Source of the DNA: Alphaproteobacteria bacterium UBA3768 | GTDB taxonomy: Bacteria; Pseudomonadota; Alphaproteobacteria; CAAHEQ01; UBA3637 | Assembly: GCA_002372315.1 (NCBI GenBank) | Contig: DFFU01000003.1 | Span: 1-64,000, forward strand | Reading direction: 5' to 3' | DNA length: 64,000 nt | Part shown: one piece after another, positions 1 to 9,564 of the stretch | Numbering within the stretch: the stretch's first letter is position 1 | Layout: each line of letters opens with the position of its first letter | Program-made: the position numbers and the translations under genes | The notes under the pieces: generated by a model | Told to the model about the DNA's origin: nothing | Databases searched by the model: none | What the model saw: the letters and a program-made list of their open reading frames with translations, nothing else

Positions 1-723
1 AATGTGAGCTCATCAGTTGCTCGGCCTATTCTGGTACTTCCATCAGCAATACAGGAGGCGTTGCGGGGAAAGCCAACGATGGTCAAACGGATTGTAAATG
101 TCCATCGGGAGCCACGTGGGATTCAACAAATGGATGCATAAAACAATGCACTCCGTCATGTTCTGAATCACAGTGTAAAATTTGTGATACTTCCAATGGA
201 ACGTGTGTTGACGATGGTAATGTCAAAGGTAAAACAGGTAATGGAAACACTTGTTCCTATAATTGTCAATGTTCTTCAGGTAATTGCACTACTTCGGGGT
301 ACTGCTGTCCAACATCATTGCCAACATATAATAATGCGTGTTACGCAAATTGTGGATGTCAAAATTCGGCAACAACAGGTTTAATGTGTACTTCCTCTAA
401 GTGTGTTTGCGATAGTGGTAAATTTTGGAATGGTTCTCAATGTGAGGCCATCAGTTGTTCGGCGTATTCTGGTACTTCCACCAGCAATACAGGAGGTGTT
501 GCGGGGAAAGCCAACGATGGTCAAACGGATTGTAAATGTCCATCGGGAGCCACGTGGGATTCAACAAATGGATGCATAAAACAATGCACTCCGTCATGTT
601 CTGAATCACAGTGTAAAATTTGTGATACTTCCAATGGAACGTGTGTTGACGATGGTAATGTCAAAGGTAAAACAGGTAATGGAAGCACTTGTTCCTATAA
701 TTGTCAATGTTCTTCGGGTAATT
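1..723 (+). repeat. Near-identical direct repeat, offset 438 bp
   Basis: Bases 1-285 recur at 439-723 with only about eight to ten differences, in frame (146 codons). The copied part encodes the cysteine module from CSAYSGTS to CQCSSGNC. The near identity implies recent duplication or gene conversion within the gene. Confidence 0.9.
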
Positions 724-2192
724 GTACATCAGAACATTGTTGTCCATCGGGTCAAGAATGGGATGGGGATCTGTGTGTTTCAGCCTCTGCGCCCACTTGT
801 TTGGTAGACTCGGGAGAAGCATGTGAACTTAACATCCCAAATGCAACAAACGAAAATCGTGGAGACAATCACAAAATTGCATACACGGACTGTTGGTGCA
901 AAGTAGGGTATAAGTATATTAGGAATTGTGGAGCAGATACTTGCACATGCCAAAAAGTTGGAGATTCTGGTGTAGGATACTATACGCATGATGAGTACTG
1001 TAATGATGACTGCGAGTGTGATTCTGAATTAGGGCTTATCTGTCAAGGGAATAAATGTATTTGCACATCCAATCAAGAATGGACAACGGATGTCTATGTA
1101 GGAGGAATCCAAAAGTCTGCAAGGTGCTGTCCAAAGCCTACACAAGAAGTTCAGTTCTGTGGATATCCTCCTATTGTTCCTGGATGGACTAAATTAGCCT
1201 ATCTGCAAAATTTGGCGATAGGTCTGTGGGATCAAAATACAGGGTGCCCCAAATATATCATTAAGGAAGAAAATGTCGGAAAAGATTGTCAAAGTGGATA
1301 TGAATGTATAGACGGCGTCTGTGTTGACCCGAATGCTTCTCAAAGTGGAGATGAATGTATAGATGGCGTCTGTGTTGACCCAAATGCTTCAGATGAGACT
1401 GATGATTCTAAATGTACTGAAAATTCCAATTGCTGTACAGTAATTAATGGTAAAAATAAATTGCTAAGCACATTTGGTAGCAGCTTAAAACTGGCGATCG
1501 AATGCTGTGACAACACACCCGTCCAGCTGAGTAATGGATCTTATGCGTGTTCTTGTCCATCAGGGGAAACAATCTCTAACCAGACATTCCAAACTTATGC
1601 ATCCGGAAGCGACCGCGATTATTATCTGTGTTGTAATAACGGGTGGTATGGTGACCTTTACAGACCTGATTGGTGTGGTTGTCCAGGAAATGGGCAGCAG
1701 TCAGAAATCTCAACAAATCTTTGTTGTAGTGGTGGAAAAGAGTACAACACAACAGATAGAGATTATACAAAAGAAAATGATTCATGTAGGTGTCTTAATG
1801 GAGATGGAACGTTTATAGTAAATTCTAATTGTATTTATTGTGTGGGCAATAAGGGAAATTTCGTTAAGAGTGGCAGCTGGTATAAACACGATATGGGAAC
1901 GAGTAGGTATACAGGTACTGTGGCAACAGCCATAGACTCAGTTAAAGCGAGTTCTTTAGATGTTTTTAAAGAATGTTGTTTAGCTTCAGAAGGTACTATA
2001 TGTGAAGGAAGTTCTTTTGTTTGTCCTGGCGCAGGTGTAGATAGTGAGGAATACTATGGCTGTATGTTTTTTGATAATCAATGTTGCCTTATTTATAATA
2101 GCGAGACAGCATCCTGTGGGGGAACCCAGAAAATATTTGCACCCTTGATTGGTACACTTGATAATAACGGTGTGTGTAGAGTTGTAAACTGA
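1..2192 (+). CDS. Cysteine-rich secreted-type protein, 5' partial
   Basis: The frame is open from base 3 to the stop at 2190-2192, so at least 729 residues are present and the N-terminus lies outside the window. The protein is packed with cysteines in short CxC, CC and CxxC spacings and small polar loops (PSGATWD, DSGKFWNG), like EGF/furin-type disulfide modules. Such proteins fold only after export, so a surface or secreted location is inferred. No membrane segment or sorting motif is visible at the C-terminus. Two internal duplications are present: a near-identical 438-bp-offset copy and a 51-bp tandem repeat. Its style resembles the cysteine-rich proteins at 10952-12649 and 35185-38571. 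I do not recognise a named family and cannot assign a function. Confidence 0.75.
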   Translation, partial: CELISCSAYSGTSISNTGGVAGKANDGQTDCKCPSGATWDSTNGCIKQCTPSCSESQCKICDTSNGTCVDDGNVKGKTGNGNTCSYNCQCSSGNCTTSGYCCPTSLPTYNNACYANCGCQNSATTGLMCTSSKCVCDSGKFWNGSQCEAISCSAYSGTSTSNTGGVAGKANDGQTDCKCPSGATWDSTNGCIKQCTPSCSESQCKICDTSNGTCVDDGNVKGKTGNGSTCSYNCQCSSGNCTSEHCCPSGQEWDGDLCVSASAPTCLVDSGEACELNIPNATNENRGDNHKIAYTDCWCKVGYKYIRNCGADTCTCQKVGDSGVGYYTHDEYCNDDCECDSELGLICQGNKCICTSNQEWTTDVYVGGIQKSARCCPKPTQEVQFCGYPPIVPGWTKLAYLQNLAIGLWDQNTGCPKYIIKEENVGKDCQSGYECIDGVCVDPNASQSGDECIDGVCVDPNASDETDDSKCTENSNCCTVINGKNKLLSTFGSSLKLAIECCDNTPVQLSNGSYACSCPSGETISNQTFQTYASGSDRDYYLCCNNGWYGDLYRPDWCGCPGNGQQSEISTNLCCSGGKEYNTTDRDYTKENDSCRCLNGDGTFIVNSNCIYCVGNKGNFVKSGSWYKHDMGTSRYTGTVATAIDSVKASSLDVFKECCLASEGTICEGSSFVCPGAGVDSEEYYGCMFFDNQCCLIYNSETASCGGTQKIFAPLIGTLDNNGVCRVVN
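1290..1391 (+). repeat. 51-bp tandem repeat, two copies
   Basis: Two adjacent copies start at 1290 and 1341. Each encodes 17 residues of the form QSG(Y/D)ECIDGVCVDPNAS. The unit is in frame, so copy-number change would lengthen the protein without breaking it. Confidence 0.9.
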
Positions 2193-2327
2193 GGATAAAT
2201 TTTTCTCTTAATGCGATTGCGTGGAGGTATGATTATGCTGAGTTGTGGAACTTAAATAGGGACTTTAAACACTTATCAGGAAGAAGCGTGCTGATTGCAT
2301 ATTGGGATAAATCAGCTCTTTTAAACC

Positions 2328-2356
2328 TTGACAAAGTGTATTTTTATATGTATAAT
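2328..2356 (+). promoter_or_regulatory. Sigma-70 type promoter for the LTA-synthase-like gene
   Basis: A perfect TTGACA (2328-2333) and perfect TATAAT (2351-2356) are separated by 17 bp, 39 bp before the downstream start codon. Confidence 0.85.
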
Positions 2357-2394
2357 GCGGTCAATTTTTCCATCATTTTATAGGAGACAAAAAT

Positions 2395-3840
2395 ATGAAA
2401 TTAAAACGTTTTTTGATGTATTTTTTTACATTTTTGACATTTGTGATTTTTTGCTATCCCCTCTTTTTAAAAAAAACTTTTGGACCTGTTTCATTTGAAC
2501 AATTCTTATTTCACTTGGTCAATCCGATCAAAGGAACAGATCCACGTCTATACTATAAAGGGATAGGTTATGTCGTTATTTTACCACTTTTGTTGACAAT
2601 TGCCTATTTAACCCCCCACGTGTTTTTGAAAAAATTTTTCAAAAAATATTCTGCCGCATGGGAAAGCAGTCGCTGGCGTTCTATTTTAATTGTTCCATTA
2701 TTCATTGCAGCGTGCGCATTCCAAATCTACGTCTTGCGGATTGACCAATGGTATATGGGCCACCGCAATCCATCCATATTATTTCGGGATTTTTACGTGG
2801 GACAGACAGCCAATGATATTACTTTTTCCAAAAAGAAAAACGCAATTGTCGTTTTCATGGAATCAATGGAGGAAACCTATGGCAATTTTAGTATTTTCAA
2901 GAAGAACTATATTCCTGAGCTGATGACATTAGAAAAAGAAAATACTTCTTTTGATCGTTTCTATCAAATGCCTGGGACTCAATGGACTATGGCGGGGGTG
3001 TTCAGCAGTATGTGTGGCGCACCACTTAGAATTCCTTTAAGAGGAAGCCGTTTGGATATGTTTAAGACCTTTTTACCCAGTATTGTTTGCATTCCACAAA
3101 TACTGCAGGCACACGGCTATCAAACAGGATTTATCTTGGGCTCTAATGCTGTTTTTTCAGGGATGGATAATTTTGCCAGTCAGCATGGTTTTGATCAGTA
3201 TTGGGGAATTGCTGAAATTGAAAAAGAATTGGGTGGATTAAAGGATGATATGTATGGTCATGGTTGGGGGTTGAATGATGTAACAATGTTTGATTTTGCC
3301 AAATCAAAAATTGTTGAAGCATCCAAAAAAGATAAGCCATTCTTTTATGTATTATCAACAATAGATACACACTTTCCTAATGGTTATTTTGATCCACGCC
3401 ATTGTCAACATGAAGAAAATAATGGCACAGATGTTATTCGCTGTTCTTCACGTTTGATTCATTCGTTTGTCAATTGGGTTCAAGCGCAGCCTTTTGCCAA
3501 AGATACAGCTATTATCTTGGTCGGGGATCATTTAAGCATGGCAAATGATGTGTATGATACTTTGATTAAAAGTCAAAACAGACAAATTGTGGATATCTTT
3601 ATCAATGGAACTAAGACACCTCATCAAAAAGAAGGAAGAGCCTTTGCAACATTTGATTTTGCACCTTCAATCCTATCATTTATGGGGGGCAATATTCCGC
3701 AAGATGCTTTTGGGTTAGGACGTGATTTGTTTTCAAAGACACCTACCATAACTGAAAAGTTGGGCGTTTCTGAGATACGGAATGAATTACAAAAATATCC
3801 TCCAGAATATCAAAAATTTTTCAAACCTGTACAAAAATAA
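2395..3840 (+). CDS. Membrane LTA-synthase/OpgB-like phosphoglycerol transferase family protein (sulfatase fold)
   Basis: The 481-residue protein has about three N-terminal hydrophobic segments (roughly residues 5-25, 57-80 and 100-117) and then a sulfatase/alkaline-phosphatase-fold domain outside the membrane. Visible motifs fit the family: VVFMESMEETYGN (metal-binding Glu), TQWTMAGVFSSMCG (Thr nucleophile region), STIDTHFP and VGDHLSM (Asp-His metal ligands). Members transfer phosphoglycerol or phosphoethanolamine from phospholipids to envelope glycans. Which acceptor is used here cannot be read from the sequence. A TAGGAG Shine-Dalgarno precedes the ATG. It is transcribed alone from the promoter at 2328-2356. 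Confidence 0.8.
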   Translation: MKLKRFLMYFFTFLTFVIFCYPLFLKKTFGPVSFEQFLFHLVNPIKGTDPRLYYKGIGYVVILPLLLTIAYLTPHVFLKKFFKKYSAAWESSRWRSILIVPLFIAACAFQIYVLRIDQWYMGHRNPSILFRDFYVGQTANDITFSKKKNAIVVFMESMEETYGNFSIFKKNYIPELMTLEKENTSFDRFYQMPGTQWTMAGVFSSMCGAPLRIPLRGSRLDMFKTFLPSIVCIPQILQAHGYQTGFILGSNAVFSGMDNFASQHGFDQYWGIAEIEKELGGLKDDMYGHGWGLNDVTMFDFAKSKIVEASKKDKPFFYVLSTIDTHFPNGYFDPRHCQHEENNGTDVIRCSSRLIHSFVNWVQAQPFAKDTAIILVGDHLSMANDVYDTLIKSQNRQIVDIFINGTKTPHQKEGRAFATFDFAPSILSFMGGNIPQDAFGLGRDLFSKTPTITEKLGVSEIRNELQKYPPEYQKFFKPVQK

Positions 3841-3900
3841 TTAAACCGGGAAAAACACTGTCTACCTAGTACGGAAAAACTTTTCCATAAGTTTAAGATG

Positions 3901-4896
3901 TCAGTATTGTTTGTTGTGGGCGCGTTGAATCTTTTGCTGTAACAAATTGGATTTTTGTGTTTTTTTCAATGGATTAAGCCCCAAATTTTGAGGGTTATCA
4001 AAAATTTTTAAAACTCGATTTAGCTCATTTTTACATGCACTGGATACAGTTCCCAATGTCCGACACTCGGGTGTTTCAATCATTCCTTTTTGAAAAAGCG
4101 CCTCTTTAATAGGGGTGGGGTTTGTTTCCATAAATAAAACTTGAAATAATGGCAAAAGTCCTAGATGAATTTGACGAGCCTCATCAATATGACCAAGTTT
4201 AAATTCCTGAATCATTTTCTGAATTAAATTGCCGTTTAAGTGCGAGGCAACACTGATGACACCTTTTGCACCCAAGGCTAGCATAGGTAAGGTTAAACTG
4301 TCATCACCTGAATAAATTTGAAAATCAGGCCTATACGCCATTCGGGGGTCCGCCATCATTTGAGAAACACGATCCAAATTGCCATAACTTTGTTTAATAC
4401 CAATGATATTAGAATTAGAATACGCCAAAGACGCAACCGTATCAGGGGGAATTTCACTGCCCGTTCTTCCTGGAATATTATATATGATAACAGGATTGGG
4501 ATAAACAGCTTCAGCAATTGCATTAAAATGGATGTACATTGCATTAGGTGATGGTTTAATGTACTCTGGTACATTTACTAACACAGCATCTGAACCTAAA
4601 TCAAAGGCTCTTTTTGCTTTTGCTATGGCACGATTCGTATTGGTATCCCCTGTAGACACTATGATGTGTTTTTTCGAAGGAATATTTTGGCGAATCGTCT
4701 GAACAAAGTTCCATTTTTCTTCCAATGATAACTGTGTATCTTCGCCTGTTGAACCAGTTAGGAGCACAGTGTCCGTGCCATTGTTCAGTAAATGATTTGC
4801 CAACAAAGTGGCCTTATCATAATCAATAGCCAACTTTTTATTGTTTTTAAAAGGGGTTACCATTGCGGTAATAACATTGCCTAAATCTATCGTCAT
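3901..4896 (-). CDS. dapA: 4-hydroxy-tetrahydrodipicolinate synthase
   Basis: DapA condenses pyruvate with aspartate semialdehyde in the lysine/diaminopimelate pathway, which feeds peptidoglycan synthesis. Family residues are visible: LLTGSTGED near residues 45-53, YNIPGRTG with the catalytic Tyr near 139, and the Schiff-base Lys in GIKQS near 168. I chose the ATG at 4896. The upstream AAAGG has proper spacing to it but almost none to the in-frame ATG at 4902. The protein is 331 residues, longer than the usual 290-300, because of a basic C-terminal tail of about 30 residues (NPLKKTQKSNLLQQKIQR) of unknown role. It stands alone between convergent and divergent genes. Confidence 0.9.
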   Translation of the reverse strand: MTIDLGNVITAMVTPFKNNKKLAIDYDKATLLANHLLNNGTDTVLLTGSTGEDTQLSLEEKWNFVQTIRQNIPSKKHIIVSTGDTNTNRAIAKAKRAFDLGSDAVLVNVPEYIKPSPNAMYIHFNAIAEAVYPNPVIIYNIPGRTGSEIPPDTVASLAYSNSNIIGIKQSYGNLDRVSQMMADPRMAYRPDFQIYSGDDSLTLPMLALGAKGVISVASHLNGNLIQKMIQEFKLGHIDEARQIHLGLLPLFQVLFMETNPTPIKEALFQKGMIETPECRTLGTVSSACKNELNRVLKIFDNPQNLGLNPLKKTQKSNLLQQKIQRAHNKQY

Positions 4897-4955
4897 ATTC
4901 ATACCTTTAAACTTTGTTGATTATATTCAAAAATGAAGGAATAGTCAATGAATTA

Positions 4956-4984
4956 TTGAATTTTAATTGGACTTTTGATATAAT
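4956..4984 (+). promoter_or_regulatory. Sigma-70 type promoter for the glycosyltransferase
   Basis: TTGAAT at 4956-4961 and TATAAT at 4979-4984 have a 17-bp spacer, 31 bp before the ATG at 5016. Confidence 0.75.
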
Positions 4985-5015
4985 ATATTTTCTTGAACTC
5001 AACAAGGGAAATTTT

Positions 5016-5828
5016 ATGGATAAGATTTCTGTGATTATGCCACTGTATAATAGTGAAAAGTTTTTGAAAAACGCTGTGGATTCTGTTCGTGGTCAAAGTT
5101 ATCCCAATTGGGAATTAATTATTGTAGATGATGCCTCAACAGATCGGTCTCTCTCTTTAGCACAGAATTTTGCACGGGAAGATATGCGTATAAAAGTATT
5201 TAAAATGCCCAAAAACAAAGGTGTTGCAGCAGCCAGAAATTTAGCTATAACATACGCAATAGGTCGATATATCGCTTTTTTAGATAGTGATGATGTATGG
5301 GGAAAAAATAAATTAAAAGTTCAGTTGATGTTTATGAAAAAGCATAAAGTGCCCCTTTCACATACCGCCTATGCCTATATGAATGAACAAGGCCAAATCA
5401 GGCCCATTGGTCGTGGCAACGTAGATTCTGTTGTGGATTTACCCCGATATATGAAAACAACACAAATTAATATTTCAACTGTGATGATTGACCGAAAACA
5501 AGTACCACATTTTGCCTTTCCTGAGGATAGACAATTATGTGAGGATGCACGCCTATGGATGCAATTGATGCATCAGGGGCATCAATTTTATGGGCTAAAT
5601 AAGCTTTTAACTTTGTATCGAGTTCGTGAAAATCAAATGAGCCAAAATAAATTTAAAATGGCCCAAAATACATTAAAACGCTATTGGAATGAAAAAAGTT
5701 TTTCCCCTCCTCAAAGACTATTTTATTTTTTGAACTACGCCTATCATGGTTTTGAAAAAAGGTTGCGCCCTACTCGGTTGAATGTGGGTTTTGTGAACGA
5801 TCGTTTTAATTATAAAGCAAGAACTTAA
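5016..5828 (+). CDS. Family 2 glycosyltransferase
   Basis: The 270-residue protein has the GT-A fold signature of family 2: an N-terminal VSVIMPLYN-like strand (ISVIMPLYNSEKF), the IIVDDASTD loop, NKGVAAARN and the metal-binding LDSDD. A second acidic patch, CEDARLWMQL, matches the ED-containing acceptor region of the family. It should move a sugar from a nucleotide-sugar donor to an envelope glycan, but donor and acceptor are unknown. The start at 5016 has AAGGGA in front and lies downstream of the promoter. A longer in-frame start at 4914 would lie upstream of that promoter. No membrane segment is seen. Confidence 0.85.
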   Translation: MDKISVIMPLYNSEKFLKNAVDSVRGQSYPNWELIIVDDASTDRSLSLAQNFAREDMRIKVFKMPKNKGVAAARNLAITYAIGRYIAFLDSDDVWGKNKLKVQLMFMKKHKVPLSHTAYAYMNEQGQIRPIGRGNVDSVVDLPRYMKTTQINISTVMIDRKQVPHFAFPEDRQLCEDARLWMQLMHQGHQFYGLNKLLTLYRVRENQMSQNKFKMAQNTLKRYWNEKSFSPPQRLFYFLNYAYHGFEKRLRPTRLNVGFVNDRFNYKART

Positions 5829-5957
5829 TTTAGATAATGTTTTTATTTAAAATTTCAAAAATTTATTTTTTAATCAACGAGTTATAAATCATTAAAAAAG
5901 TTAAATGAGAATTTTTCATATCTTCATTAAAATTAAAATATCAAAGAAGGAGTTCCA

Positions 5958-8120
5958 ATGAAAAACTTTATTCGTTTAATACTCAGATGCCTGTTACGCC
6001 TCATCAAAATTCGTGTAGCATTTCAAATGAATGAGAATGATTATTCCGCCAAAAGTATTTATGTTTCCAATCATGTGTCATGGTTAGACCCTGTAATAAT
6101 GTTTGCCTTTTTACCAAATAATCCTATTTTCTTTTTACACCCACACCTATATCGCAATAAATGGTTAAAATTCTTTTTGCACTATGCAGAAGTTGTTCAA
6201 TACAATTATATGGATGCGGTTGATGCCAAAAAAGCCATTGAGTTGATTAATCAAAATCGTTCTTGTGTCATGTTCCCAGAAGGTTGTATGACCAATACTG
6301 GAGATATTATGAAAGTTTATGAAGCCCCCGCTATTATCGCAGATCGCACAGGTGCTGCTTTGGTACCTGTATGGATTAGTGGCGCTGAGTACAGTCCTTT
6401 TTCAGAAACAGATTTTCATCAACCACATCGCTTATTTCCCAAAATTAAAGTTAAAATTGGTATGCCACATGACATCAGTATGGATGAAAAGTTGAAAAAG
6501 AACCGCGATTATTTACGTGATTTAACTTTCCATCTGATGAACAATATGCGATTTGAAGCAAACTATAAATCTAACCTAACTGTTTTTCATCAATTATTGA
6601 GGGTTGCACGTATTTATGGGAAAACAGGTTTATTTTCCCGCCGAAAAATTATTGAGGATGCCAATCGCCAACCCCAAACCTATATGGATATCATTTTAAA
6701 AAGTCATATTTTGGGTAAAAAGTTTGCAGGTTTTACACACACACATGAACGGGTTGGTTTGATGATGCCTAACGTAATTGCCAATGTGGTGGCATTTTTT
6801 GGACTTTCTGCTTATGCCAGAGTACCTGTTATGTTGAATTTTTCGCAAGGGCCTTCTGTTGTTTTATCAATGTGCCACACAGCCGTTGTGAAGCATGTCA
6901 TTACTTCTAAAGCGTTTATTTTAAAGGCTAAACTGGAAGAAACGGTTAAAGCGCTAGAAGCCGATGGTATCAAAATTGTTTATTTGGAAAATATTGCAAA
7001 AAAGGTTTCTTTAAAGGATAAATTAGCAGGGCTTTGGGCCTATAAAACACGGCGTATTCCTGTGGATCAAGAACCAACAGATGAAGCAGTTATTTTGTTC
7101 ACTTCTGGATCTGAAGGTTTTCCAAAAGCGGTTGTTTTATCACATAATAACATTGTGGCAAATGTTCAACAAACAGTTTGCATGTTAAAGCTGTCCACAC
7201 AAGATTTGATGTTTAATGCCCTACCAATGTTCCATTCATTTGGTTTGACAGTGGCGACTATTTTTCCGTTGTTGTCTGGAGCGCGTGTGTTTTTATTCCC
7301 ATCACCATTATTATATCGTACAATTACGGAATTACTTTATGAATTAAAGGTAACAATTATGGTGGCAACTGATACCTTTTATCGTATGTATACCAAAATA
7401 TCGCATCCTTATGATTTTCGTTCTATTCGCCTGTGCTATGCGGGGGCTGAGGCTGTGAAAGCCGATACACGTCAGCAGATGGCCGAACGTTTGGGATGCT
7501 TGTTGATGGAGGGCTATGGTACAACAGAATGTGCGCCTATTTTATGTGTGAACACTGTTTTATTTAATAAGTTCGGCACTTTGGGACGTTTGGCACCAGG
7601 CATTGATTATAAACTGGAAGAAGTTCAAGGAATCACTGCAGGAAAAGAATTATGTGTACGAGGGCCCAATGTTATGAAAGGATATATGTTTGCCGATAAT
7701 CCAGGGGTATTGGTTCCCGTTAAAGATGGTTGGTATCACACTGGAGATGTTGTTCAGGTAGATGATTTAGGCTTTGTTAAAATTGTGGACCGTGTAAAGC
7801 GATTTGCTAAAATTGCGGGGGAAATGATTTCACTAACCGCTGTTGAAAATATTGCCCACGAAATTTGGAAATCTGAAGAATTTCGTTGTGGTATTGTGGC
7901 AGTACCACACCCTAAAAAAGGTGAACAAATTGTGATGGTTTCCAATAATCCAGATTTGGATAAAGATAAATTTACACAAAAGGTTCAAAAGAAAGGTATG
8001 TCCGAACTTTATGTTCCATCTTTGTTTTTATACAAGGAAGAAATTCCATTTTTTGCAACAGGTAAAGCAGATAATGTATCACTCAAAAAGTGGGTTTTGA
8101 AAGAATTGGAAGGAAAATAG
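5958..8120 (+). CDS. aas: Bifunctional 2-acyl-glycerophosphoethanolamine acyltransferase / acyl-ACP synthetase
   Basis: The protein is 720 residues, essentially the length of E. coli Aas (719). The N-terminal third is a PlsC-type acyltransferase with NHVSWLD (NHx4D box, about residue 37) and FPEGCM (about 107). The remainder is an AMP-binding adenylate-forming domain with the P-loop FTSGSEGFPKAV (about 380), GYGTTECAP and YHTGDVV. Aas re-acylates lysophospholipids at the inner membrane using acyl-ACP that it makes itself. AAGGAG lies 5 bp before the ATG. The next gene is an MFS transporter. In enterobacteria aas is paired with the lysophospholipid flippase lplT, so a similar recycling pair is possible here, although that partner is not recognisably LplT. 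Confidence 0.85.
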   Translation: MKNFIRLILRCLLRLIKIRVAFQMNENDYSAKSIYVSNHVSWLDPVIMFAFLPNNPIFFLHPHLYRNKWLKFFLHYAEVVQYNYMDAVDAKKAIELINQNRSCVMFPEGCMTNTGDIMKVYEAPAIIADRTGAALVPVWISGAEYSPFSETDFHQPHRLFPKIKVKIGMPHDISMDEKLKKNRDYLRDLTFHLMNNMRFEANYKSNLTVFHQLLRVARIYGKTGLFSRRKIIEDANRQPQTYMDIILKSHILGKKFAGFTHTHERVGLMMPNVIANVVAFFGLSAYARVPVMLNFSQGPSVVLSMCHTAVVKHVITSKAFILKAKLEETVKALEADGIKIVYLENIAKKVSLKDKLAGLWAYKTRRIPVDQEPTDEAVILFTSGSEGFPKAVVLSHNNIVANVQQTVCMLKLSTQDLMFNALPMFHSFGLTVATIFPLLSGARVFLFPSPLLYRTITELLYELKVTIMVATDTFYRMYTKISHPYDFRSIRLCYAGAEAVKADTRQQMAERLGCLLMEGYGTTECAPILCVNTVLFNKFGTLGRLAPGIDYKLEEVQGITAGKELCVRGPNVMKGYMFADNPGVLVPVKDGWYHTGDVVQVDDLGFVKIVDRVKRFAKIAGEMISLTAVENIAHEIWKSEEFRCGIVAVPHPKKGEQIVMVSNNPDLDKDKFTQKVQKKGMSELYVPSLFLYKEEIPFFATGKADNVSLKKWVLKELEGK

Positions 8121-8158
8121 TTCTTGCCATTTAAAATAAACTCTTTTATCATTGAGTT

Positions 8159-9148
8159 ATGATTGATAAAGGGCTATTATTTAAACAAACTTTGGGGCAT
8201 TTTTGCGTGGATGCGACATGCGCAGCTGTTGTGGTTTTAAAAACACACAACCTGGTATCAGTTGTTCAGTTTTTTGTTCTTTATAATTTTTTGGCTTTTT
8301 GCTTGCAACCATTAGCGGGTATTTTATCAGACAGAATTAAAAGATTTTCTGCATACACGTATATTTTCATTTCATTCATATTACTACTGTTTGGAATGAT
8401 ACCAATTTTAAATATTTGGAGTTCTGTTATATTCGTTGGATTAGGAAATTGTTTGTTTCACGTTGGGGCAGGAACATTGATTTTAACCAACTCGCAACAC
8501 AAAATGACACCTTTGGGTATTTTTGTGTCCAGTGGTGCTGTGGGTTTATTCGTGGGCACGATATTGGCACACAATATTGCTTTTCATTTTATTTTAACTT
8601 TTCTGCTGATGGCCTTAATTTTTCTGAATCTCAATAAGCCCCAAAAAGTCTTATTGCGACACCATCAACTTGTTCATTGTGGCATCACTTTTCTTTTGTG
8701 TCTGTGCATTGCTATACGATCTTTTATGGGATTTATGCCTTTGACTCTCTTTGAAAAAACGCCACTAATTTTATGGATGATAACAATGGGTATTTTTATT
8801 GGTAAAGCGTTAGGTGGCATTTTGTGCGATAAGTGGGGAATACAAAAGGTTATCTATATTTCCACAGCCTTAGTGATGGTGTTATTTTTATTCAGTTTTC
8901 AAAATCCGTATTTATGGACAATTGTTCAAACAATTGTAAATTTATCTATGCCTATAACCCTTTATTTAATGTATCAATCAATGCCTAAATACCCTGCTTT
9001 TTCTTTTGGATTGGCGGCCAGTTTTTTGGTAGTGGGATTACTTGCAACATTTTTATTTCAAGGCATTTTAATTCCCCCTGCTTGTTTTTTGATTTTATTT
9101 GTGCTAAACTCAGTTATTATTTTATATGCGAAAGGGAAACTTAAATGA
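8159..9148 (+). CDS. MFS-type membrane transporter
   Basis: The 329-residue protein is almost entirely hydrophobic, with about ten membrane segments, fewer than the usual twelve. Major-facilitator features are visible: the loop GILSDRIKR between helices 2 and 3 and the symmetric GGILCDKWG in the second half, both versions of the GxxxD(R/K)xGRR motif. It follows aas by 38 bp and overlaps the next gene by an ATGA. This suggests a transcriptional unit of aas, transporter and two small membrane proteins. Substrate is unknown. Lysophospholipid is one idea from context only. Confidence 0.7.
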   Translation: MIDKGLLFKQTLGHFCVDATCAAVVVLKTHNLVSVVQFFVLYNFLAFCLQPLAGILSDRIKRFSAYTYIFISFILLLFGMIPILNIWSSVIFVGLGNCLFHVGAGTLILTNSQHKMTPLGIFVSSGAVGLFVGTILAHNIAFHFILTFLLMALIFLNLNKPQKVLLRHHQLVHCGITFLLCLCIAIRSFMGFMPLTLFEKTPLILWMITMGIFIGKALGGILCDKWGIQKVIYISTALVMVLFLFSFQNPYLWTIVQTIVNLSMPITLYLMYQSMPKYPAFSFGLAASFLVVGLLATFLFQGILIPPACFLILFVLNSVIILYAKGKLK

Positions 9149-9561
9149 AGGAACTGATTGCTCTTATTACATTAGTCGTTGTTTTTTTTGTTATGCCCCC
9201 ATCCTCATTGAACATTGGTGTTATTCAATATATGGGATTAGAGGTTTTTTTGATGTTTTTATTAGGATATCGTCGGTGGAAAGAAGTTATGCTGTTCGCA
9301 GTGCTCAGTTTATTATTAAATTGGCTGATGAATACGTATTTGGCGACTTTATCCAATGGTGTATCGGGTTACATAAACTTGGACTACACTATCGTTTATT
9401 TTTCCTGCCTTGCTTTGTATAAAGTATTTTCTATATTGATTGAAGGCGCTTTGTTGGGACTTTTGGTACAGTATAGTAAGAAATTATGGCTTTCTGTTAC
9501 CTTTGTAAACGTTATTTCTTCTGTTGTTGGATATCTGTTAACTCACTGGGGAATTATATAA
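9145..9561 (+). CDS. Small membrane protein, paralogue of the next gene
   Basis: The 138-residue protein has about four hydrophobic helices. It starts within the ATGA overlap with the transporter, implying translational coupling. It shares a pattern with the protein encoded immediately downstream: a glutamate in the first helix region, YRRWKE versus YRGWKI, and an EGALLGLLVQYSKKLW versus EAFLLGLKVGYDKKLW segment in the last third. No known family is recognised. The charged-residue positions conserved in both copies suggest a common fold and perhaps a heteromeric pair. Confidence 0.65.
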   Translation: MKELIALITLVVVFFVMPPSSLNIGVIQYMGLEVFLMFLLGYRRWKEVMLFAVLSLLLNWLMNTYLATLSNGVSGYINLDYTIVYFSCLALYKVFSILIEGALLGLLVQYSKKLWLSVTFVNVISSVVGYLLTHWGII

Positions 9562-9564
9562 AAT

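Noticed and set aside
3866..3890. Terminator at GGAAAAACTTTTCC after the LTA-synthase-like gene
   Set aside because: The stem is short with only a 2-base loop and no T tract.
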